Part shown: piece after piece, positions 13,100 through 19,664 of the stretch
How positions within the stretch are numbered: position 1 is the stretch's first letter
How the letters are laid out: each line of letters begins with the position of its first letter
Assembly: GCA_017577365.1 (NCBI GenBank)
Contig: PKRJ01000062.1
Coordinates: forward strand, 1 to 19,664
Origin: Gammaproteobacteria bacterium
Lineage (GTDB): Bacteria; Pseudomonadota; Gammaproteobacteria; Steroidobacterales; Rariloculaceae
Reading direction: 5' to 3'
Length of the DNA stretch: 19,664 nt
Translations under genes and position numbers: made by a program
Notes under the pieces: generated by a model
What the model saw: only the letters and a program-made list of their open reading frames with translations
The model's database searches: none
Told to the model about the DNA's origin: nothing

Positions 13100-16000
13100 A
13101 TGCAGCGCGTCACTACGGCTTCGGCTCGCGTCTTCGCCGCGATCGGCGGTCTCCTCGCGATTTGCGCGCTCGCGCTCTGGCCCGCCGAGCCGCACGCGCA
13201 ATATTTCGGCCGCAACAAGGTCCTGTGGGAGCAGTTCGAGTTCGAAATTCTCGAGACCGAGCATTTTCTGATCCACTACTACCCGCCCGATGCCGCACAC
13301 GCTCGGTACGTCGCGAGAATCGCCGAGCGCTGGTACGCGCGTCTCTCGCGCTTCTTCGACCACGAGCTCGACGAGAAGAAGCCGCTGATCATCTACGCGA
13401 ACCACGCCGACTTCCAGCAGACGGTCGTCACGCCGGAGCTGATCGGCGAAGGCACCGGAGGATTCACCGAGTCCATGCTCGATCGCGTCGTGCTGCCGCT
13501 GACCGGCGTGAACGCGGACAACGAGCACGTGATCGGGCACGAGCTCGTGCACGTGTTTCAATTCGATATCGCCGCCAAGAGCCGCGGCGGGCAAGGCGCG
13601 GGCCTCTCGGGGCTGCCGCTGTGGATGATCGAGGGACTCGCGGAGTATCTCTCGCAGGGACGCGTCGATCCGGCGACGGCCGTGTGGATGCGCGACGCCG
13701 TGCGGCACGAGGCGCTTCCCGTGCCCGGCCGGCTCATCCAGCTGCAGCCGTCCCCGTATCAGTACGGGCAGGCGCTCTGGGCGTATATCGCGGGACGCTG
13801 GGACGACGAGACCGTGCGGCGTCTCTTCGTCGAGGCGACGCAGTCGGGCGCCGCCGCCGCGATGCGCGCCGTGCTCGGCCTCGAGCCCAACGCCTTCCTG
13901 AACGAAGCTCACGCGGCGTTCGAGGCCGCGGCCGCGCCGGTGCTCGCCGAGCGCCGTCGAGCTTCCGACATCGCGGAGCCGCTGCTTCATCGCGAAACCA
14001 CGGGCGCGGCGGTGAACATCGCGCCGTCGCTCGCGCCGGACGGCCGCCGCATCGCGTTTCTGTCGACGCGCGCGCTCGATCTCGAGCTCTACCTCGCGGA
14101 CGGCGAAACCGGGGAAGTCATCGAGCGCCTCGTGCGGGCCGAAGCCGATCCGCACTTCGAAAGCCTGAGCTTCATCGATTCGAGCGTCGCGTGGTCGCCG
14201 GACGGTCGGCAGTTCGCGTTCGCCGTCTTCGCGCGCGGCCAAAGAGCGATCGCGCTCTACGATCTTTCGCGGCGGCGCGTCGTACGCCGAATCGACTTGC
14301 CCGGCATCGGCGACATGCGTCATCCGGCCTTTTTTCCCGACGGCCGCTCGATCGTGTTCTCCGCGATCTCGGGCGCCGCGAGCGATCTTTATCGGCTCGA
14401 CCTCGAAAGCGGCGACATCGCGCGCCTGACCGACGATCCGTATACCGCGATCCAGCCCGCGGTCTCGCCGGACGGACGGCGCATCGCGTTCGTCACCGAC
14501 CGCGGCCCGGACACCGATATCGACCGGCTGGCTTTCGGAGACCTTCGCATCGCGCTCCTCGACGTCGCGACGGGCGAGATCGAGCTCCTGCCGCTCTTCG
14601 AGCGCGGCAAGCACATCGATCCGCATTTCTCGCCGGACGGCGAGTCGCTGTATTTCATCGCCGAGCCCGACGGGGTGCCGGACGTCTTCCGCTACGATTT
14701 CGCGGACGGCCGCATCTTCCGCCTCACGTCGCTCGACACGGGCGTGTCCGGCATCACGGCGACGTCGCCGGCGCTCTCGGTGGCGAACGGCACCGTCGCG
14801 TTCTCCGTGATCGAGGACGGCCGGTACAACGTCTACCGGATGAGAACGCCGACGGGGCAACCGGCCGAGGAGCGGCCCGAGCTCGAGGCCGCCGTCTTGC
14901 CTCCGGTGGAAGCGCTGAGCGAGCCGGGCATCGTCGAGCAATTCCTCCGCGATCCCGATACCGGGCTGCCGCCGCCTTCGGCGCCGTTCGACTCGCAGCC
15001 CTACGTGCCGCGTATCGGCCTCACGGCGCTTTCCCCGGTCACGATCGGCGTCGCGTCGTCCGCGGGCCGCGGCACGTCGCTCGGCGGCGGAATCAGCGCG
15101 TATTTCACCGATCCGCTGAACCGCCATCAGATCGTCGCAACGGCCAGGGGCGCGAGCGTCTCGGGCGCGCTCGACATCGAAGACACGTTCGGCGCGGACG
15201 TCGAGTACCTGAACCTCTCGCGGCGCTTCCAATGGGGCGCGCGCGCCGCGCGCATCCCCTACTTGAGCAGCGCGACGTTCTTCTCGCGCGAGATTGTCGA
15301 TATCGGCGGCCAGGCGATGCCCGCCGATGTCTACTCGCGGCTGATCGTCGCAGAGCAAGTCGGCGAGGTCTCGCTGCTCGGCCGCTATCCGTTCTCGACG
15401 AACGGCCGAATCGAGGCCGCGCTCGGCGTCGCGCGAATCGACTACGAGCGCGAGCTCGAGCGGGTCGTCTTCCCGGACGCCGCCCCGGCGTTCCGCGAGA
15501 CGATCGGATTGCCGTCGCCGAGCGCGCTCGACCTCACCGAGGCCGCGATCGCCTACGTGCGCGACACCTCGACGTTCGCGTACGTCTCCCCGGTGCGCGG
15601 CACGCGGCTGCGCCTCGAGAACCGCTGGTCGACCGGCGATCTCGATTTCCGCACGACCCTCGTCGACTATCGCCGCTACTTCTTCCGCGCCCCGCTGACG
15701 TTCGCCGTGCGGGCGCTGCACCTCGGCCGGCACGGCAGCGGCGCCGAGGATCCGCGGCTTCCGCTCCTCGACATCGGCAGCAGCCACCTCGTGCGCGGCT
15801 ACGACATCGACTCGATCGACCCGTCCGAGTGCACGGTCGTCGACGGCTCGAGCGAATGCCCGGAGCTCGACCGGCTGATCGGCACGCGTATCGGCGTCCT
15901 GAACTTCGAGGTCCGCGTCGCGCTGCTCGGCACGCGGGATTTCGGCCTCTTCGAGGCGCCGGCCGCGCCCACCGAGCTCGCGTTCTTCATCGACGCGGGC

Positions 16001-16198
16001 GCGGCGTGGAGCTCCGGGCAGTCGGTCGACTGGAGCTTCCGGCGTGATACGATCGAACGCGTACCGGTCGTGAGCGCAGGGATTGCGGCACGCACGCTGC
16101 TGCTCGGCGCGCTCCCGCTCGAGTTCTTCTATGCCCATCCATTCCAACGTCCCGGCGAGGACGCGGTCTTCGGCTTCAGGATCGGGGGCGGGTGGTAA
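13100..16198 (+). CDS. Zinc peptidase - TolB-like propeller - Omp85-type barrel fusion protein
   Basis: A 1032-residue outer-membrane protein with three parts. A signal peptide (residues 1-33, ending PHAQ) leads into a peptidase-MA-like gluzincin domain (about 40-290) with VIGHELVHVFQFD (zinc histidines His147 and His151, catalytic Glu148) and MIEGLAEYLS (Glu178 as probable third ligand). Next is a TolB/PD40 propeller (about 305-550) with five SPDGR-type repeats, including SVAWSPDGRQFAF, HPAFFPDGRSIVF, QPAVSPDGRRIAF and DPHFSPDGESLYF. The last 390 residues form an Omp85-superfamily barrel (surface-antigen type) with the loop-6 motif VRGY at about 898-901, FFIDAGAAW, and a final aromatic residue (FGFRIGGGW). 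No POTRA domain is evident. ATG at 13100 directly precedes the signal peptide but lacks a clear ribosome binding site. The gene overlaps the next by 68 bases. Substrates are unknown. Confidence 0.85.
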   Translation: MQRVTTASARVFAAIGGLLAICALALWPAEPHAQYFGRNKVLWEQFEFEILETEHFLIHYYPPDAAHARYVARIAERWYARLSRFFDHELDEKKPLIIYANHADFQQTVVTPELIGEGTGGFTESMLDRVVLPLTGVNADNEHVIGHELVHVFQFDIAAKSRGGQGAGLSGLPLWMIEGLAEYLSQGRVDPATAVWMRDAVRHEALPVPGRLIQLQPSPYQYGQALWAYIAGRWDDETVRRLFVEATQSGAAAAMRAVLGLEPNAFLNEAHAAFEAAAAPVLAERRRASDIAEPLLHRETTGAAVNIAPSLAPDGRRIAFLSTRALDLELYLADGETGEVIERLVRAEADPHFESLSFIDSSVAWSPDGRQFAFAVFARGQRAIALYDLSRRRVVRRIDLPGIGDMRHPAFFPDGRSIVFSAISGAASDLYRLDLESGDIARLTDDPYTAIQPAVSPDGRRIAFVTDRGPDTDIDRLAFGDLRIALLDVATGEIELLPLFERGKHIDPHFSPDGESLYFIAEPDGVPDVFRYDFADGRIFRLTSLDTGVSGITATSPALSVANGTVAFSVIEDGRYNVYRMRTPTGQPAEERPELEAAVLPPVEALSEPGIVEQFLRDPDTGLPPPSAPFDSQPYVPRIGLTALSPVTIGVASSAGRGTSLGGGISAYFTDPLNRHQIVATARGASVSGALDIEDTFGADVEYLNLSRRFQWGARAARIPYLSSATFFSREIVDIGGQAMPADVYSRLIVAEQVGEVSLLGRYPFSTNGRIEAALGVARIDYERELERVVFPDAAPAFRETIGLPSPSALDLTEAAIAYVRDTSTFAYVSPVRGTRLRLENRWSTGDLDFRTTLVDYRRYFFRAPLTFAVRALHLGRHGSGAEDPRLPLLDIGSSHLVRGYDIDSIDPSECTVVDGSSECPELDRLIGTRIGVLNFEVRVALLGTRDFGLFEAPAAPTELAFFIDAGAAWSSGQSVDWSFRRDTIERVPVVSAGIAARTLLLGALPLEFFYAHPFQRPGEDAVFGFRIGGGW

Positions 16199-17750
16199 GC
16201 TCGTTGCGCTTCTCGTCGCCGGCGTCGCGCTCGGCGCCGCGAACGCGCAGGAAGGCTCGGGACGCGTCTACGTCCGCCGCATCGAGCTCGAGGGCCTCGG
16301 CGCAACGGCGGATCGCGCCGTGCGCGACGAGCTCGTGCAGCTCGAAGGCACGATTCTGCAAACGCCCGCGCTCGATGCGTCGCTGCGCCGGCTGCGCAAT
16401 CTTCCCTTCGTCGACGACGTCAACGCCCGCCTTCGTCCGGTCGAAGGCACGCACGACGTCGTCGACGTCGTGCTCGAGTTCGACGAGCGCCTGAAGACGC
16501 GCCGCTACGGGGGAGGCGGCGGCTGGTCGGAATCGCAGCGCGGGAGCTTGAGGGCGTATTTCGCCGACGACAACCTGCTCGGCACCGGGCAGCGGCTCTC
16601 GTTCGCGGCCGGCGGCAGCTCGCTGCGCTCGAGCGTCGACGTCACGCACACGACGCCGCACGTGGGCGACGGCGAGATCGCGCGCACGATCGAGCTCTCG
16701 TCTCGGCGCGTCGAGCGACTCACGAAAGACGCGTCGTTCGTCGATGCCAAGCTCACGAGCGTCACGATCGAGCACGCGTATCCGCTCGGCCGAGCCTCGG
16801 GGACGTCGCATGCGACGATCGCCGCCGGCCGCCGCCTGCTCGGCGGCGATCGCTTGCTCCCCGCGGCCGAGATTCGCGAAAGGCTCTCGACGGCCGCGGC
16901 AGTGCTCGATGCGCTTCGCACGACCGCGTGCTGCGGCAGCCTCCGATTGGGCGTAGCGCTGCGCCGTGTCGAGCTCGATCCGGGAACGCTCGTGAGCCGT
17001 CAGCTGCTCGATTGGATCGCCGCGCTCGGCGATGCCGCGCCGATCGACGCGCCGGACGTTTCGAGCAGCCCGGGAGCGACGCTCGACGAGCTCGCGTTCA
17101 CGCTGACGTACCGGCGCGATACGCGCGATCGGCTGCTCTTCCCGTCGAGCGGCGTGGAGCAGCAAGTCGCCTTCACGGCGAGCGTGCCCGGCAGCGATGC
17201 CGAATACGCGCTCGCGGAATACCGGGTATCGGCGTATCGGCCGATGGGCAAGCGCTTCACGCTCCGTGCCGCGGGCAGGCTCGCGTACGGTCGGGCTTAC
17301 GGCGACACGTCGACGATGCCGCCTTATCTCCACTGGTTCGCCGGCGGCCCGCAGACGGTGCGCGGCTTTCGCGAGAACGCGCTCGGACCGCGGGACAGTC
17401 TCGGCAACCCTTACGGCGGAAATCTTCTCGTGACGGCGCGCGTCGAGCTGATGACGCCGTGGCCCGGACGCTTCGGCGAGCGGATCCGCGTCGGCCTCTT
17501 CGCCGACGCCGGCAACGTCTTCTCGACGGAGGACGTGGCGTTCGCCGATGCCGACGGCCGCCCGCTCGATTTCGGCTTCGATGCATCGAAACTGAGAACC
17601 TCCGCCGGCATCGCGGCCGACGTGCTCACGCCGTTCGGCGCGCTGAAGCTCTCGTACGCGTTCCCGCTCGATGCGGACGACGCGAATTCGAATCCGTTCC
17701 TCAGGGACCGCATCGAGCGCTTCCAAATCACTCTCGGCGTCGAGTTCTGA
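16131..17750 (+). CDS. BamA/TamA-like Omp85 protein with a single POTRA domain
   Basis: A 539-residue outer-membrane protein. An unusually long polar start is followed by a hydrophobic signal core (LVALLVAGVALGAANAQ, about residues 24-40). Then comes one POTRA domain (about 47-121: VYVRRIELEGLG ... LRRLRNLPFVDDV ... DVVDVVLEFDERLK), most like the barrel-proximal POTRA 5 of BamA. A 16-stranded barrel (about 122-539) carries the loop-6 motif VRGF (410-413) in GPQTVRGFRENALGP, then FADAGNVF, TPFGALKLSYAFPL and a terminal FQITLGVEF. BamA has five POTRA domains and about 800 residues, so this is a reduced relative rather than bamA itself. ATG at 16131 is the only start codon before the signal core, which places it 68 bases inside the upstream gene. 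It may insert or pair with the upstream barrel. That is inference. Confidence 0.87.
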   Translation: MPIHSNVPARTRSSASGSGAGGKLVALLVAGVALGAANAQEGSGRVYVRRIELEGLGATADRAVRDELVQLEGTILQTPALDASLRRLRNLPFVDDVNARLRPVEGTHDVVDVVLEFDERLKTRRYGGGGGWSESQRGSLRAYFADDNLLGTGQRLSFAAGGSSLRSSVDVTHTTPHVGDGEIARTIELSSRRVERLTKDASFVDAKLTSVTIEHAYPLGRASGTSHATIAAGRRLLGGDRLLPAAEIRERLSTAAAVLDALRTTACCGSLRLGVALRRVELDPGTLVSRQLLDWIAALGDAAPIDAPDVSSSPGATLDELAFTLTYRRDTRDRLLFPSSGVEQQVAFTASVPGSDAEYALAEYRVSAYRPMGKRFTLRAAGRLAYGRAYGDTSTMPPYLHWFAGGPQTVRGFRENALGPRDSLGNPYGGNLLVTARVELMTPWPGRFGERIRVGLFADAGNVFSTEDVAFADADGRPLDFGFDASKLRTSAGIAADVLTPFGALKLSYAFPLDADDANSNPFLRDRIERFQITLGVEF

Positions 17751-17774
17751 TGCGCGAAGTGTTCGAGCGCCTTG

Positions 17775-17783
17775 TGGCATCAT
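17775..17783 (+). promoter_or_regulatory. Possible extended -10 promoter of recQ
   Basis: TGGCATCAT (TGn plus a 4/6 match to TATAAT) ends nine bases before the recQ ATG at 17793. A transcript from here would have almost no leader, and no ribosome binding site is visible. Confidence 0.35.
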
Positions 17784-17792
17784 CTCGCGGTC

Positions 17793-19646
17793 ATGTCCGT
17801 CCCTCGCTCCCCCGCGGTGCCGTCGCTCGACGAAGCGCGGCGGCTCCTTCGCGAGATCTTCGGCTACGACTCGTTTCGCGGCCGGCAAGAGCAGGCGATC
17901 GCGGCCGCACTCGAAGGCCGCGACGTGCTCGTGCTGATGCCGACTGGCGGCGGCAAATCGCTTTGCTACCAGCTTCCCGCGCTCGTGCGTCCCGGGGTCG
18001 GCATCGTGGTCTCGCCGCTGATCGCGCTGATGGAGGACCAGGTTCGAGCGTTACGCGAGCTCGGCGTGCGCGCGGCGTTCTTGAACTCGACGCTCGATCG
18101 GCGCGAGCAGCACGCCGTGATCGAGGCGCTCCACGGAGGCGCTCTGGACCTCCTTTACATCGCGCCGGAACGCCTGCTTCAACCGCAAACGCTCGCCCTC
18201 TTCGACCGCGTGCCGATCTCGATCATCGCCATCGACGAAGCGCACTGCGTGTCGCAGTGGGGACACGATTTCCGTGAGGACTATCTCGGGCTGCACCGGC
18301 TTCGCGAGCGTTTTCCGCGCGTGCCGCGCATCGCGTTGACCGCGACGGCGACGCCGCCGACGCGGCGCGAGATCGTCGAGCGGCTCGCGCTCGATGAGCC
18401 CGAGCTCTGCATCGGCGGCTTCGACCGGCCGAATATTCGTTATATGGTGCAGGCGAAAACCGATGCGCGCCGTCAGCTCCTCGGCTTCTTGAAGGGACAC
18501 GCCGGCGAAGCCGGAATCGTCTACTGTCTATCCCGCAAGAAGGTCGAAAGCGTCGCCGAATGGCTGCGCGCGCAAGGCTTCGACGCGCTGCCGTATCACG
18601 CCGGCCTCAATGCGGAGACGCGCGCGGCGCATCAGAGACGTTTCTTGAACGACGATGCGGTCGTGATCGTCGCGACGATCGCGTTCGGCATGGGCATCGA
18701 CAAACCGGACGTGCGCTTCGTCGCGCATCTCGATCTGCCGAAGAGCATCGAATCCTACTACCAGGAAACGGGGCGTGCCGGCCGCGACGGCGAGCCCGCC
18801 GAGGCTTGGATGGTCTACGGCGTTCAAGACGTCGTGCAGCTCAGGCAGCTCGTCGACGGCGGCAACGCCGACGACGAGCACAAACGGCGCGAGCGACAGA
18901 AGCTCGACGCGCTGCTCGGCTGGTGCGAGGTCACGTCGTGTCGGCGCCGCCCGCTGCTCGAATATTTCGGCGAGAACGCGCCAGAGCCTTGCGGCAACTG
19001 CGACAACTGCATCGCGCCCCCCGCGACCTGGGACGGCACCGAAGCCGCGCGCAAGCTGCTGTCGGCCGTGTATCGGACGGGTCAGCGCTTCGGCGCGGCG
19101 CACGTCGTCGACGTGCTGCTCGGCAACGCGACCGACAAGGTGCGCCAGAATCGGCACGACCGGCTGTCGGTTTTCGGCATCGGCACCGAGCTTTCCGCGA
19201 ACGCATGGCGTTCCGTCGTGCGTCAGCTCGTCGTGCTCGGCTATCTGCGCGCGGATGCCGAGCGCTACGGCGCGCTCACGCTGACCGAGCAGAGCCGCCC
19301 GCTGCTCCGCGGCGAGGCGAAGCTCGAGCTGCGCGAGGATACGAAGGTCCCGTCGACCGGCGGGAAGAAGGCGCGCGCCGCGGATACGGCCGCTCCCGCG
19401 GACGAGCGGCTGTTCGAAGCGCTGCGCGACTGCCGGCGCCGGATCGCCACCGAGCAAGGCGTGCCCCCGTACGTGATCTTCCACGACGCCACGCTGAAAG
19501 CGATGGCGGCCGACCGGCCGACGTCGCCCGAGGCGCTGCTCGGCCTGCCGGGCGTCGGCCGCACGAAGCTCGAGCGCTACGGCGACCGATTTCTCGAGGT
19601 CCTGCGCGCGCACGCGCTTGTCAGCCCCGCCGACGACGCGTCATGA
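17793..19646 (+). CDS. recQ: ATP-dependent DNA helicase RecQ
   Basis: RecQ is a 3'-5' helicase that unwinds forks and recombination intermediates. The 617 residues are the normal length. Domains in order: helicase lobe 1 with motif 0 (FRGRQEQAI), Walker A TGGGKS (Lys55), DEAH (148-151) in IDEAHCVSQWGHDFR, and TATA; lobe 2 with FGMGIDKPDVRFV and QETGRAGRDG; the RQC zinc module with Cys383, Cys400, Cys403 and Cys406 (CGNCDNC), matching E. coli Cys380/397/400/403 by a constant offset; a winged helix; and a C-terminal HRDC domain (about 527-605) with GVPPYVIFHDATL and LLGLPGVGRTKLERYG. ATG at 17793 is chosen over a GTG seven codons upstream, which would overlap the promoter. It starts 42 bases after the preceding Omp85 gene. 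Confidence 0.96.
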   Translation: MSVPRSPAVPSLDEARRLLREIFGYDSFRGRQEQAIAAALEGRDVLVLMPTGGGKSLCYQLPALVRPGVGIVVSPLIALMEDQVRALRELGVRAAFLNSTLDRREQHAVIEALHGGALDLLYIAPERLLQPQTLALFDRVPISIIAIDEAHCVSQWGHDFREDYLGLHRLRERFPRVPRIALTATATPPTRREIVERLALDEPELCIGGFDRPNIRYMVQAKTDARRQLLGFLKGHAGEAGIVYCLSRKKVESVAEWLRAQGFDALPYHAGLNAETRAAHQRRFLNDDAVVIVATIAFGMGIDKPDVRFVAHLDLPKSIESYYQETGRAGRDGEPAEAWMVYGVQDVVQLRQLVDGGNADDEHKRRERQKLDALLGWCEVTSCRRRPLLEYFGENAPEPCGNCDNCIAPPATWDGTEAARKLLSAVYRTGQRFGAAHVVDVLLGNATDKVRQNRHDRLSVFGIGTELSANAWRSVVRQLVVLGYLRADAERYGALTLTEQSRPLLRGEAKLELREDTKVPSTGGKKARAADTAAPADERLFEALRDCRRRIATEQGVPPYVIFHDATLKAMAADRPTSPEALLGLPGVGRTKLERYGDRFLEVLRAHALVSPADDAS

Positions 19647-19664
19647 TAGGCCAGGTCGCAAGGG

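Noticed and set aside
16083..16130. An earlier start for the single-POTRA gene.
   Set aside because: It would deepen the overlap and add arginine/serine-rich residues before the signal core. The nearer ATG at 16131 is simpler.
12755..16147. An 1130-codon open frame on the minus strand opposite the peptidase-barrel gene.
   Set aside because: It is antisense to a gene with clear domains. Its product is rich in Arg, Glu, Asp and Ala without domains, the usual shadow of high-GC coding sequence.
16176..17888. A 570-codon minus-strand frame opposite the single-POTRA gene.
   Set aside because: A low-complexity, charged shadow frame. The plus strand has POTRA and barrel signatures.

Overview
This 19.7 kb window is high-GC DNA (about two thirds G+C by eye) with short gaps between genes and no rRNA, tRNA, CRISPR array or recognisable insertion sequence. 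The gene set points to a Gammaproteobacterium, probably from an uncultivated or little-studied high-GC lineage: RdgC, an E. coli-type DgkA, ParC, DsbA, RecQ, DUF1840 and DUF2845 proteins, and several Gram-negative outer-membrane barrels. Two housekeeping genes look unlike their usual gammaproteobacterial versions: pdxJ resembles the Bacteroidota type, and murJ resembles the Acidobacteriota/Gemmatimonadota type.

Layout: the left edge (1-654) holds a ParC fragment that contains the catalytic tyrosine but loses homology near base 411. There it runs into the 3' end of a small opposite-strand envelope protein that also looks cut. Next come an outer-membrane barrel gene with a strong terminator (823-1449) and a tightly overlapping three-gene run of diheme cytochrome c peroxidase, DgkA and an MFS transporter (1533-4485). 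A 232-bp gap (4486-4717) carries a near-consensus sigma-54 promoter directly followed by a 16-bp stem with a C-rich repeated loop. This may be a small-RNA gene.

The middle (4718-9256) has a DUF1840 protein (-), a DUF2845 protein (+), pdxJ (-), rdgC (+), an unrecognised outer-membrane barrel candidate (-) and a DsbA-type oxidoreductase (+). From 9266 to 11322 lie a lipoprotein of the alpha/beta-hydrolase fold whose catalytic serine position is glycine, a small secreted protein with a TonB-receptor-like N-terminal motif and a strong terminator, and a 64-aa conserved small protein.

The right part is the most interesting. murJ (-) is divergent from a two-gene envelope locus (13100-17750). Its first gene joins a zinc peptidase domain, a TolB-like propeller and an Omp85-type barrel in one 1032-aa protein. 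Its second gene, overlapping by 68 bases, encodes a shortened BamA-like protein with a single POTRA domain. The overlap suggests joint expression and a joint outer-membrane role. recQ follows at the right edge.
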